Below are positions 33,338 to 45,463 of a DNA stretch of 64,000 nt, in pieces. The stretch's first letter is position 1. The number at the start of each line of letters is the position of its first letter. The position numbers and the translations under genes are program-made. The notes below the pieces were generated by a model. That model was not told the origin of the DNA. It ran no database searches and worked only from the letters and a program-made list of their open reading frames with translations. This DNA comes from Bugulina stolonifera (lineage: Eukaryota > Bryozoa > Gymnolaemata > Cheilostomatida > Bugulidae), in assembly GCA_935421135.1 (NCBI GenBank), contig OW285195.1:62001-126000 (forward strand), read 5' to 3'.

Positions 33338-36300
33338 CTAGGTCATGGGTGTCTCTAGTGTCAAGTTAAGGAGGGTACGATATAGTGTCTTAAGAGGCCG
33401 TTCCAGGGCGAATAGTAGTTCGTCTTCTTTTCTGCTGGATTGGCTGGCGCCTGATGGAGTTGTCACATTTTGATAACGATACAGGTCGCCGTAATGAACT
33501 GGAGAGCGCCTAGTGTGTTGGGATCGTCGGGGGAGGACATCGGGTTCTCTAGTTAGAGTATTCCTAGTCACTTCGGAGGGTGGATTATCTGTCGACACCT
33601 GTGGCTGAGGGTCGGGAACTGGAGATGGCAGTTCAGAATGAAGCAGAGGAGGTTCTGGTACCAGTGGGGGAGGTTCAGGCACTCGGCGCACTTGCCGTGG
33701 TGTAGGTCCTTCATCCTCTTCTTCAGAGAGTAATCTGGGGTAGATTCGTGCTCCTTTCATATTTGGCCAAACCCCAAACGGGCCAGTTCTCTCGATCCGG
33801 GGATCTGTCCCATAGGGTAGGGACAGGGCTTAAAAAGTTTGAGTCGCTCTCCACTCTGTACGGAGCTTTGTCCCTGGCATTCTATCAGGTAAGAGTGGTC
33901 GGCGTGAGCTTTCTTGACTTCGTAGGGTCTTATAAATTTTTGTTGTAATTTAGGGTTCTCCCCCTTTCGCCGTCTGTAATTAGCCATCATCACTAAGTCT
34001 CCTTCGCAGAAGTGTGTGGCGGAGGGTGGCTCTTGGGCCCGCACCAAGAATTGATCTTCTCGTAGGATGTCGTGGGCAGCAGCCATATTTTTGCGCATCT
34101 CTTGGGTGTATTCCTGCAGGGTGACGGCAGATGGAGAAGGCTGTGGGTGCTGTAGGTCATCTGGCAATCGTAGCTCCCGTCCCATCATGAGGAAGTTAGG
34201 GGTCTCTTTAGTGACGGAGTGGGGGGTGGCCCGGATAGTCCTCAGAAGAGAAGGTAGGAGGAGGTCCCAGTCGGTAGTGTCTTCTCGGAGAAGTGCAGTC
34301 CGAAGAGCATCTCCCAATGTCCGGTTTCCCCGTTCCACTAATCCGTTGGACTTAGGATGATAGGGGGTAGTAGTGGTCTTTCGGACTTTCCAGAGTCTAC
34401 ATAATTCAACCATTAGCCGTGACTGGAACTGTGCTCCTTGGTCGGTGTGCACGTGCTCAGGGAGTCCAAATCGACTAAACACTTGCTCATCCAATGTGGT
34501 GGCTACCGTGGGTGCCGTAGCATCGGGTAGGGGAATTGCCTCGGCCCACCAAGTAAAGTGGTCTGTTAGTACCAGTATCCATCGATTCCCTCTGGGTGTC
34601 TGGGGGAGTGGCCCGACGAGCTCGATGGCTATCTTCTGCCAGGGGCGTCCTGCGTGCATCCGTCTCCTGTTAGGGTTGGAGGAGAGTCGACTATTCTTGG
34701 CGGCCTGACAGACTTCACAAGAGGAGATGGCCTCGCGGATATCTCTCTGCATCCCTGGCCAATACCAGCGCAGTGCCAGCCGGGCTAGTGTCTTCTGTAC
34801 CCCAGTGTGTGCGAGACTATGGGTTTGCCAGATGATGTTCTGACGTATCATGCAGGGGCAAAGTTCAACCCAGTCGTCTCGACTTTGCCGAATAGTGCGT
34901 AGCTGCAGAATACCTTGGTCGCTGATTCGCATGGCTTCTAGGCGCTCATGCCAGTGTTTAAGTTCAGGACCTCCTTGTTCCAGGGTCAGGGGATCTAGTG
35001 GAGTGTCGTTCTTCACAGCTTCGTATATCAAGGCCATAGTAGGGTCATCTTGAGATTGTTGTAAGAGCAACCGATTAGTTGGTTGTAGCGTGCATACGAG
35101 GGGGGGGGGGGCTTCCTACTGGGTCCACCGTTTCTCTCTTCTATCCTCTTGCACTGTTTACATGGTTCACAGACACTCCGACTCAGCCCATCGGCATTCC
35201 CGTGTCGGTTTCCCGCCCAATGTTCCAAGAGATAGTCGAACTCGGCGAGTATTTCTAGCCACCGAGCGACCTGGTGGGAAGGCTCTTTTCTCTGACTGAG
35301 CCACCTGAGAGAGGCATGGTCGGTACGCAGCCGGAACTGTCGTTCATATAGATAGGGCCGGAAGTGTTTCACAGCCTTGACGACGGCCAGGAGTTCCCGA
35401 CGCGTGACGCAATAATTGCGTTCCGCTGCATCCAGTGTTTTAATAGTAGGCGATTAGCCGTTTTTGCCCGTCTTGTATTTGAGATAAGACAGCGCCCACA
35501 GCCTCGTTGCTGGCATCTGTATCCAAGATGTAGGGTAGTCGGGGGTTGGGATAACCCAACACGGGTGCCTGAAGAAGGCGGGACCTTAGGTCCTCGAAGG
35601 CCGCTTCTTCCTCTCCAGTCCAGCGCCAAGCCGAGTTTTTAGAGGTGAGGACATGCAAGGGGCGGGCGATCCTGGTGAAGTCTGCTATGTATTGTCTGTA
35701 GTATCCGACCATTCCGAGGAAAGCTTGCAACTGTTTGAGGTTAGAAGGTTGAGGCCCCTCCCGTACGGCTTGCACCTTGGCGGGGTCTGTGGAGGTACCA
35801 TCTCGGTGCGCGACATGTCCTAAGTAATGGACCTGTGTTTGTAAAAGCTTGCACTTGCCTGGTTTGAGTTTGAGGCCTGCGGCCTTGAGGCGCTGAAAGA
35901 CCTCTTCCAGTCGGGCTAAGTGAGTATCATAGTCGGGTGCCATGACGATGATGTCGTCCAGATATAACAATAGTGTTTTCCAGTGCAGCCCCTGCAGGAC
36001 CTTCTCCATTAATCTCTGGAAGGTGGCGGGGGCTGATGTAAGTCCGAAAGGGAGGACTTTTCACTTCCAGAACCCTGACCGAGTCACGAAGGCGGCCTTT
36101 TCTTGTGCGTCTGCATCTAGGGGTACTTGCCAATATCCACTAGTGAGATCGAGGGTGCTAAAGTACCTACTGCCGGCCAAGGCATCCAGACTGTCGTCTA
36201 TCCGGGGCAGGGGGTAGGCGTCCTGTGTAGTCACTGCGTTTAACTTGCTGTAGTCGATGCAGAATCGCCAAGTGCCATCTTTTTTCTTTACGAGGACTAC

Positions 36301-37845
36301 TGGCGAACTCCAGGCCCCTTCAGCTGGCTCTATCAGCCCTCGACGTGCCAACTTCTCGACCTGTCGCTCGGCTTCGGCCTCTTTCTCGGGCCCGAGCCGA
36401 TGGGAGAGCTGACGGATGGGCCGAGTCCCGATTTCCACCGGAATGGAGTGCTCCGCTAGGTGGGTCTGTCCGTGGTCATCTTCATTAGTACTGAAAGTTG
36501 TGGAATAACGACACAACAAGGCCTTCAGTTTCTGTTGTTCTTCCGGTGTATCGCACTGGGGAAGGGCCTTGTGGTACAGTTCCTGTAGATGGTCCGGCAC
36601 ATCTTCCCGGGGTCCACCTCCTTTGTCGGGTGGTTTCGGGGAATCCGCTACCTCCTGTGCCGTGTGGGTACGAGTCTCCTGGGGAGTAGTTAGTTGAGCT
36701 TCTATATTGGCGGTTTGGACCTCGGTAAATGTGCCTACGGTTACTCCCGCCCGAAGGTTGAGGGTGTGGTCTGTGGGGTTCATGCAACAGACAGGGATTT
36801 GTCCGGCCGAGTCGGTTCGACCGATGCTGTTAGCCACTAAAGGTCCGTTCTTAGCGGGCTCCACTATTCCCGTGACTGGAGCAGTAGGGGTCACAAGACA
36901 CCCTTGAAGGATGGCCTCGGAATGAGGCGGTATGCTTTGCTGCCGTATGGTCCGTACCCGACCGGGGAGGGATTGCCCGTGTCGGTCTTTGCAGGGAATG
37001 TGTTTGCCGTTTATGATGACCTGGGGCTCTTGGAAAGTTAAGGTACACTTGTTTTTGTGTAGGTAGGGGAGTCCCATGATGGCATCCTCCTGTATCTTCC
37101 CGACTAGGAAGTCTTCTTCAGTCGGAGGAAGTCCAGGTAGTTTCACCGGCATTGTAGTCTCTCCTTCGAAGGGGAGGGGAGATCCGTCGGCCATCACGCC
37201 GTGTGTCTTGGTTAGCCGCATCTTCTTCTTCTTACTGGAGGGTAGTCGATCATGGACGTTTTTATTTAACAAATTAGTGCTGCTACCCGTGTCGACCAAG
37301 AACCGAGTCGGCCGTCCGGCCACTGTTCCTTCTAAGTAGTGGCCGGTAGGTGTAGGTTCCATGGAGTCCAGGGCATGAAACCGGTTTGTCAAGGGAAGTG
37401 GTTGTACCTGTCGGCTTATTTTCCTGCGTGGGCGGCGTCTCCCGGGTATCCAGTCGCCTTTTGGTTTCTGAGGGGATTTGTTCGGAGTATGTCCGTCCTT
37501 CTTAGGGCTGGCCGATGCCTCAGTCCTGACTGCTGGCCCTTTGGTTTCAGCCTTTGGTAGTTGCTCGCTGCTTGGGAGCCGCTCGCCGATAGCATAATAA
37601 GCACGGCTGTCCCGAAGGGCCCGACTCAGAGTGGTCGGGTTGGTGATCATTAAGTGTTCCATCAAGGAGGTGTCTTGCAGGGTACTACAAAATGTTTCGG
37701 TCGACCATCGCTCCAAGGTCGACTCGGACATCTCGGGATAGCCGATGGCTAACAACTTATTAATTAGGTCAGCATGGTCTTGAAGAGACCGGTGCGGTTC
37801 TTGTTTGATGTATTTGATCTGTTGCCGTGCGGCCGAGGCGCACAA
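33338..37845 (-). pseudogene. pol: Copy B gag(partial)-pro-RT-RNase H-integrase, broken
   Basis: Order on the minus strand: gag C-terminus (to about 37430); protease with VDTGSSTNLL; RT with FCIDYSKLNA and YLDDII; RNase H with DTDAS and RTDHASL; integrase with an HH-CC site and HTDQGAQF / NGLVERGN; then a Pro-rich tail (33338-33760) ending LLNLTLETPMT, as in copies A and C. Breaks: a TGA at 36061-36063 within RT at a normally Trp position; a one-base shift near 35450; a shift at the G12 run near 35100; a frame change near 33760. The integrase reads IELVGPLP where relatives have Asp before LVGP, so the first catalytic acid is Glu. There is no zinc knuckle in the surviving gag. Confidence 0.85.
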
Positions 37846-37929
37846 GTCAATATCCTACCCTCGTCAGCAACTCAATTTATTATTGGTTACATGGTTACAA
37901 GAGATTATAATTATATACTTATTCATACG

Positions 37930-39478
37930 TTAGTTACATGGGTTACATATTTATATTTATTTACAACGCCAGTGGTTACAAAAGTTACAAGGTTACATAT
38001 TTATATTTACTTACAACGCCAGTGGTTACGGAAGTTACAAGGTTACATATTTATATTTATTTACAACGCCAGTGGTTACAAAAGTTACAAGGTTACATGT
38101 TTATATTTATTTACAACGCCAGCGGTTACAGAAGTTACAAGGTTACATATTTATATTTATTTACAACGCCAGTGGTTACAGAAGTTACAAGGTTACATGT
38201 TTATATTTATTTACAACGCCAGCGGTTACAGAAGTTACAAGGTTACATGTTTATATTGATTTACAACGCCAGCGGTTACAGAAGTTACAAGGTTACATGT
38301 TTATATTAAATTTACAACGCCAGTGGTTACAGAAGTTACAAGGTTACATATTTATATTTATTTACAACGCCAGTGGTTACATAAGTTACAAGGTTACATA
38401 TTTATATTTATTTACAACGCCAGTGGTTACAAAAGTTACAAGGTTACATGTTTATATTTATTTACAACGTCAGCGGCTACAGAAGTTACAAGGTTACATA
38501 TTTATATTTATTTACAACGCCAGTGGTTACAGGAGTTACAAGGTTACATGTTTATGTTTATTTACAACACCAGTGGTTACAGAAGTTACAAAGTTACATG
38601 TTTATATTTATTTACAACGCCAGTGGTTACAGAAGTTACAAGGTTACATATTTATATTTATTTACAACGCCAGTGGTTACAGAAGTTACAAGGTTACATG
38701 TTTATATTTATTTACAACGCCAGTGGTTACAGAAGTTACAAGGTTACATGTTTATATTTATTTACAACGCCAGTGGTTACAGAAGTTACAAGGTTACATA
38801 TTTATATTTATTTACAACGCCAGTGGTTACAGAAGTTACAAGGTTACATGTTTATATTTATTTACAACGCCAGTGGTTACAGAAGTTACAAGGTTACATG
38901 TTTATATTTATTTACAACGCCAGTGGTTACAGAAGTTACAAGGTTACATGTTTTTATATTTATTTACAAGGCCAGTGGTTACAGAAGTTACAAGGTTACA
39001 TGTTTATATTTATTTACAACGCCAGTGGTTACAGAAGTTACAAGGTTACATGTTTATATTTATTTACAACGCCAGTGGTTGCAGAAGTTACAAGGTTGCA
39101 CGTTTATATTTATTTACAACGCCAGTGGTTACAGAATTTACAAGGTTACATGTTTATATTTATTTACAACGCCAGTGGTTACAGAAGTTACAAGGTTGCA
39201 TATTTATATTTATTTACAACGCCAGTGGCTACAAAAGATACAAGGTTAAATGTTTATATTTATTTACAACGCCAGCGGCTACAGAAGTTACAAGGTTACA
39301 TATTTATATTTATTTACAACGCCAGTGGTTACAGGAGTTACAAGGTTACATGTTTATATTTATTTACAACAGCCAGTGGTTACAGAAGTTACAAGGTTAC
39401 ATGTTTATATTTATTTACAACCCCAGTGGTTACATAACTTACAAGGGTACATGTTTATATTTATTTACAACGCCAGTG
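37930..39478 (+). repeat. 50-bp minisatellite (about 31 copies)
   Basis: The unit contains ttacaacgccagtggttaca and repeats every 50 bp with few changes, as seen at 37965, 38015 and onward. Because 50 is not a multiple of three and the unit has no plus-strand stop in any frame, three overlapping plus-strand frames of up to 487 codons run through it. These are almost certainly artefacts. The array joins copy B gag on the left and a truncated LTR on the right. Confidence 0.95.
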
Positions 39479-39479
39479 G

Positions 39480-40023
39480 ATACTACCAAAGACGACCCAT
39501 CTGATCTCAAGTCCGACCTTCAGACTATACAATGAAAGAGAGTGATCCGACCGAGTAGGTAGTTCGCAAAGCGAATGACCTGGCAAAAGGAAGTGAAAGT
39601 CTCTGTATCAAGTATAGATGTGTCTTTATTGAAAGCCAAGTGAAGACTGAGACAATGAACAGTAAAACAATGCCCTTTATATAGTATAAGGACTTCCGGC
39701 CGACGTGACGTCGGGAAAAGACGACGTGTGGTCGTCCGGAAGTTGCGCAACAAGATGGCCGCCGGAAGCCCGACGGCCGACCCAAAATAGGTCGGGTTCT
39801 ACAAAAGTTGCTTAAAATGGTCCAATTCATGTACAAAATCAATATCAATGGATTCTGAGAGGTCGGGCCTCTGTACATGGGTATAAAAGGCATTAAAAGA
39901 CTTAGATATAATCATATAATTATATACAACAATATATAGGAACAAGGTACAAGCAGATATATACAATTATATGCACACAAGAATGAGTGTCAGATGTAAG
40001 ATACGATTTGGCGTACCATCACA
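39480..40023 (-). repeat. Copy B truncated 5' LTR
   Basis: The match to the family LTR begins at actaccaaagacgaccc and runs to the outer terminus ccatcaca. About 130 bp of the inner end and the primer-binding site are missing where the minisatellite ends. Confidence 0.9.
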
Positions 40024-41054
40024 TTATGTAACCTAGTTTGGCAGTGTGCAGTCTACGTACATGTATCTACAATGTAATGTGCATAGAGTGCCTGTGTCTA
40101 GAAATTCCTTTCTAAAAATACGTCATCATAATATGTAAGTGTGATATGACCTGCACCATTACATTATTTTTAGACTGATCATTGTTAACTAAACAGACTG
40201 GACTAAGCTTTATACACTAACATAATCACTGCATAAAACTTTCCATGGGTAGGCCTATAATTGCACCTAGACATTGTATTTCATAAGGACAACTTTTTCA
40301 GATCAGTGAAGGTATTCACAAGGTATATCATACACGTTTTCTTGCAATAAGTTGAACTGCATGAGTGAAATGCATTTACATGTACTGTACCACTGACATA
40401 ATATGCGTGCAATTATCAATAATTGCATGTAGCACAACACCTACTGCAACAGCATACATGTAAGTTTTCTACTGTAATTTCATTTAATAATTTGAATTAT
40501 TATACATGTACATGCAATTTGAATAACTTATTTGCACTTTTAATTATTGTACGTTTATTCAGAATTAGACTCAGTTTAACTATTGCATGATTTCAGACAC
40601 AGCACTTTGCCTACATACATCATATGTACATATATTGCCTTCGCTAATCACATGTCGTAGGGGAGTATTCTGGAATAGCATAGGGTTTGGTATTCTAGTC
40701 AGCATGCCATCTGCATGATGTACATGTATATGTATATTATACAGTGTATATGCACTCATTTGCCTATTACTTCTGGAAAAACCATATCTTATACTCATCT
40801 TAACAAAAGCATTATTTTTTGGGGTTTTGACTACTTTATACTGCATCACTGTATGTCAACGAAGCTACATGTAGATCACTTTACGTAAATGTGCAAGGTA
40901 TACCATTTTTGCTGCTTCCTACCAAGTACATACATGTATCTAAAATAATGACAAGATAAAAATAGGATAATAGGGTGATATTTATGTTATATTTATTAGT
41001 CTTATAATGTTAATAGAGATAACATGACTAGTAAAATAGCTGTAGCTATAATAG
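40024..41054. other. Spacer without recognisable gene
   Basis: This is AT-rich intergenic sequence between copy B and the 3' end of the chromodomain gene. I saw no coding exon, repeat array or mobile-element end in it. Confidence 0.5.
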
Positions 41055-42548
41055 CTACGCTTTTCTTTTCTTAGCAGTTCTCTTCCTCTTACTGTGCTGT
41101 GGTTGCAGTGGCTGCTGTGGTTGCAGTGGCTGCTGTGGTTGCAGTGGCTGCTGTGGTTGCAGTGGCTGCTGTGCTTGCAGTGGCTGCTGTGGTTGCAGTG
41201 GCTGCTGTGGTTGCAGTGGCTGCTGTGGATGCAGTGTCTGCTGTTCTTGCTGAAAAATATAAATTCATGCAATGACAGCAGGAAGATTCCATTTTTCTCA
41301 TGGGTATGTTGCATGGGTCTTTGCATTAAATAACACTCAGTATTACATTCATTATTACTAAAGTACATACTTGTGCAACATAGTTTTGAAATACCACACA
41401 TTCTTTTAGGTTTTCTGCAGGTTCCCAGGAGTCATCACTCCTGCAACAGGTATAATGCAGACTACTATAACCCCTGCAGCAAGAGGAATTATAAGTTCAA
41501 TTTTCATGCAAATTAGTTTTAAAGTTACAACACCACGTAAAAGATTAATCTAGAAGTAATTTTTAATAACAGTAGGAATTATGTTCATTCCCCATGACCT
41601 ATAGTTGAAGTAGCCTAAACGTTGTAAGTAGTATATACTTTTCTGAACAGTCTTTGAGATATAGGAGAAAGCTTGTTACTCTCTTGAAATCTAATAACTG
41701 CCTCTCTAAATTGGTAATTGGAAGATATGCAAATCTATCTTGCTCTGCATTGCAATGATTAAGTTTTACCCAAAGTACAAATGTACCAATAGCCTGCAAG
41801 TTGCCCACTCACAGGCAACCAATAAACTATTAGTGCAGTTTCTGATTGATAAGTGATAATATGATCTGAAAAAGGATGTTACCTTACCGTTTATTGTATC
41901 CTATCCAGCTCACTTGGTATTCTATTCTTTGAGTACGGCGCTAAAACAAGTAGCAAATTATGTTATATACATGTATGGATGTTGATCCTGTTATACCAAG
42001 CAGAAGTTATGGCCTATGGACTAAGCTAGAGAAAATATTCCATATATAATAATTATTCTCTCTAACGTTTGCGTTATATTCTAATAGCCGTTTGTGATTT
42101 TATCAAGCTGTTTATCGTTGAAAACCAAGATTATGCAGCATTAAAAGCATACAGGTCACATTTATGTTGCCTAATAAAACATCATGCAGCTTATAAATTT
42201 TACTTTGAGAAATAACTCACATTGTATCTTTGTTTTTTGATGCGCCGCACGAAATATTCTGGAGCTTTGGAAGTTGTGGTGGGAGAGTCTTCGGTGTCTG
42301 AAGGAGAAAGAAAACATAAGCTTGTAACTTTATAATATCAGTTATACTAACAACTACTCTTGGGTGATACAAATAAATGTAGGTGCTGCTGAGGTCCAGT
42401 AACTATTTGCCCTACATTCCATTTTTAATAACATGCATTTAATAACATGCAATAACATGTTGTGACTAACCTGTCAGGGTGGAGGTAGTAGTGGCGGATG
42501 GAGTTTCATGGGTTATGGTCATACATGTAGCAGCAGTGGTAGTAGTAG

Positions 42549-42632
<84 letters not shown>

Positions 42633-44521
42633 CAGTAGTAGCAGTAGTAGTAGTATTAGAATTGGTTACAGTGTTGTCAGTAGTGGTGGCCGGAGTAATG
42701 TCAGTGTTGTCAGTAGTGGTGGCCGGAGTAATGTCAGTGTTGTCAGTAGTGGTGGCCGGAGTAATGTCAGTGTTGTCAGTAGTGGTGGCCGGAGTAATGT
42801 CAGTGTTGTCAGTAGTAGTGGCCGGAGTAATGTCAGTGTTGTCAGTAGTCATACTATGAGCAGTCGTGTTTGTAGTAGCAGTCGAGTGATAAGGCATCAT
42901 CATGTGACCACTGTGATCTGAAAGGCACATTATAACGTAGATTATACACGTACAAGCAGTGTTGTTTTTTTAAATAGTAGTAGAAATTACAACATTATTA
43001 TAATATTTTAGTAGAACATGTCTCTATCACAATCAGGTTGAAATTGTTCAATAAGCAACTTTACCAAATACAAATAATCTTAAACCAACTACTGTCGCAC
43101 CATTCAATATTTGCAAATAATCTTGTTCATCCTTTTTCATTAAGCTCACTCTCTAAAACCTTTTTCGTCCGCTGCTCACCAGGCTTAAAAGCAACCAGCA
43201 GCACACCATACCCCGCTCCATATGCGTATGCTGCCTGCAATAAGTTATTTCATTGTTAGCACACAGAACCAAATTCTAACTGCAAGTTGTAATAAAGAGC
43301 CTAATTGAGAGTGATGGCTTTTGATTTGTTCTTCTATTGCCACTTGGTGTATATACATGTAATCAAGAGGTTGTGGTACCTTCACACAGTCTAACAGAAA
43401 GTTTTGTGTAGAGTAGGTGGGCAGCGAGGCGGTCGTTTGTTATTGCATGTAGATTTCACCACTATTTTTACTTAATTAACTTACGGCTGCCTTGAGCTGT
43501 TCAAGAGCATAGCCTCGGTTTCTCTTCATCGAGAAACCAGCTTCTCTCCGCGCTTCAAGTCGATTTTCCTTCTTTTTCACCGTATTACGAAGAGTGTTCC
43601 CTGTAAAAATACCATTATTTCAACACAATGGTGCTTGTCTATACTACAAACAGATAGTTTCCAAAATCAACAGATTAAATGGTAGGCTGCTAATAAAAAA
43701 GTCTCTATCACTGTGTCCATATGTGTAAACTAGTACAGCAACAGTTTAACATAATACTTGAATACCCACCACATTCACATTGAAGTTGGTTTATCCAATT
43801 TACTTTTCCACACTTTTCACAGCTCTTTGTTGCAGCTAAAACACAATGTAGGCCTATTTTGACATTCATGTATACATGCATATTATAACCCTTTGATTCT
43901 TCTTTGTGAATTTAAATTCAATGAACAATAATCTGCCCAATAAATACCCTAGAATGTAATCCAAACACACAGCTTTTAGACACAAGACATTGCAGTTAAA
44001 ATATGACAATATTTGAACTGCAATGGTTGCGAGTGATAATTTAAGAAACACGCTGTAAAGAACAACAGGGAGCCAAAATTGAATAGACTTCAGAGTTGTC
44101 TTCTACCAACGAAGGCAACTTCAAGCTACAACTTGAATTTTTTATTGCAGGCTAAACACATGTAATTATATAAATTACATAGTACATGAAAATGAAGCCT
44201 CAACTAAACCTAATGTCAAGACATAATATATTTATCAAAACCATGATTTTATCCTAGGTTTTTTGCTTCGATGAAAACAAACTCTGTAATTAGGCATAGA
44301 CATACATGTACAGCCATGTGCAGAACTGACTTTTTTCATGGATGTGCAATTAGTCACCGACTGCTAAAAATACAAGTTTAAAACAATTATATTATATCAT
44401 TTCCAACTAACTAACTTTACTTACCGCAGCCTGCGCATTCAGCCGGGCCATGTTTGAATCTCTTCTCAAAAGGCTGGCTGCACTTGTGGCAGTGCTCGAT
44501 GGTAATTGGCTGAGAATCCAT
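41055..44521 (-). CDS. Zinc-ribbon and chromodomain protein, nine-exon gene
   Basis: Exons: 44425-44521, 43770-43835, 43485-43600, 43180-43234, 42471-42917, 42221-42297, 41888-41940, 41371-41440, 41055-41249. All junctions are GT-AG and in phase, total 391 codons, ATG to TAG. Residues 11-53 hold Cys pairs (C11/C14, C29/C32, C37/C40, C51/C53), like a zinc ribbon. A basic helical stretch follows, then a Thr-rich region with five TTDNTDITPA repeats and a poly-Thr run. The chromodomain spans about residues 273-325: EYFVRRI, VSWIGY and DDSWEPAENL supply the aromatic-cage Tyr, Trp and Tyr expected for methyl-lysine binding. The tail has PLQPQQ repeats and a basic KRKRTAKKRKA likely nuclear signal. 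If the exon 4 donor is skipped, a stop at 43127-43129 gives a 128-residue protein lacking the chromodomain. The role is probably in chromatin; the family is not identified. Confidence 0.82.
41094..41240 (-). repeat. 18-bp coding repeat in the last chromodomain-gene exon
   Basis: About eight units of ccactgcaaccacagcag encode PLQPQQ. The array stays in frame, so length changes would only change the length of the Gln/Pro tract. Confidence 0.9.
42546..42855 (-). repeat. Coding trinucleotide and 30-bp repeats in exon 5
   Basis: A run of about 30 agt triplets (act on the coding strand, poly-Thr) lies at 42546-42650. It is followed by five 30-bp units encoding TTDNTDITPA at 42675-42855. Both unit lengths are multiples of three, so the frame is kept. 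Confidence 0.93.
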
Positions 44522-45087
44522 CTAAAAACAAGAAGAGCAAATAATAAACATGTCAAGGGTTTAGGTGACTTTGTCAATTTCAAATAGGCCTATGTGTTTG
44601 CTTGTTATCACTTTCATGCGTCACAAGCCATTATTATTTGAGTGACCTCAGAAGAAGCAAATTTTAATGGGCGACAAGTGCTCAGTTCTGAATGGAGGAG
44701 CTCACCTTCAACCATAGCACGGTGTCATACTTAAACATGTGAACCTAAAATCTCCAAATTGAAAGTCAACCATCACAGTCTACCACTGCTCGCTGATACA
44801 TTATTTCACATTGAACTAATTTTTATAAAAGGTTAAACATATCGAAATATCATCTGAATTATCAAATGCAAACCTAGTCTTTTAATAACAGTATGGGCCT
44901 GCATATTAGATTTATCAAAAAACTCTCAAATTTTAAACCCAAACTTTTGCAGCCTACTTTATCGAAGCTTATCACCCCCAAATCAAATCCCCCATTCTCC
45001 AGACTGCTTTTAGTGGAGCTTGGAATGCCGTTTCAATCATTGAAAGCCTTCAAAATCAAAAACTCTCTCGGCAACTGTGAGGTCTTC

Positions 45088-45130
45088 GAATGGTCACGTG
45101 GTGATCGAGACGCATGCGCGTTGATTGGGA
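45088..45130. promoter_or_regulatory. Possible promoter motif cluster
   Basis: A GC-richer patch contains gtcacgtg (E-box), cgcatgcgcg (NRF-1-like palindrome) and ttgattgg (inverted CCAAT) within about 40 bp. It lies some 570 bp upstream of the chromodomain-gene ATG. It could serve that minus-strand gene or sequence to the right. This is inferred from motifs only. Confidence 0.35.
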
Positions 45131-45463
45131 CAGCAGCGAGTGGACTGCGGTCAGTTGCACAAACGTATTTGTGCGGAGTGGAAGTCTCGCTGTGTCTGTG
45201 CTCACATTATTCAATTATTATTATCCAACCGTGTTGTGCTCTGGTAGCCAACGCGTAGGTGGCGTAGGTGGTGGCTAAGGGGAGGTTGCAGAGCCATCGT
45301 GAAGCAGTTTGGTACTGCGTATTTATCATTATCTCTTTCCTTACTGTAACTGTGCTGTTCAGTAAGCCAACAAGCTATTTCGGCTCTTTTTCTTATTTAA
45401 AAAATTGTTTCTCTCCACTTATTTAATTACGTTATTGCATTTTGTTTTGTTTTCGTTGTTAAT

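Larger units (their letters stand above)
32659..40023 (-). mobile_element. Copy B: pol-bearing member of the copy A/C LTR family
   Basis: The 3' LTR is 32659-33324 (666 bp). The 5' LTR survives only as about 39480-40023. The exact target duplication TTAT (32655-32658 and 40024-40027) shows that the outer ends are the original insertion ends. The interior runs from the tail frame through integrase, RNase H, RT and protease to a partial gag. A 50-bp minisatellite (37930-39478) has replaced the rest of gag, the leader and the inner ~130 bp of the 5' LTR. The coding region is broken at several places. Confidence 0.9.

Noticed and set aside
37774..39535. Long overlapping plus-strand ORFs encoding Tyr/Phe-rich repeats
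   Set aside because: They arise because the 50-bp unit lacks plus-strand stops in every frame; all three frames are open at once, and there is no splice or start context.
42479..42921. Plus-strand Val-rich and Ser-rich ORFs
   Set aside because: They are shadows of the repeat-bearing exon 5 of the minus-strand chromodomain gene.
44893..45258. 121-codon plus-strand ORF
   Set aside because: It has no recognisable domain, low-complexity ends, and overlaps a probable promoter region; no splice partners were seen.
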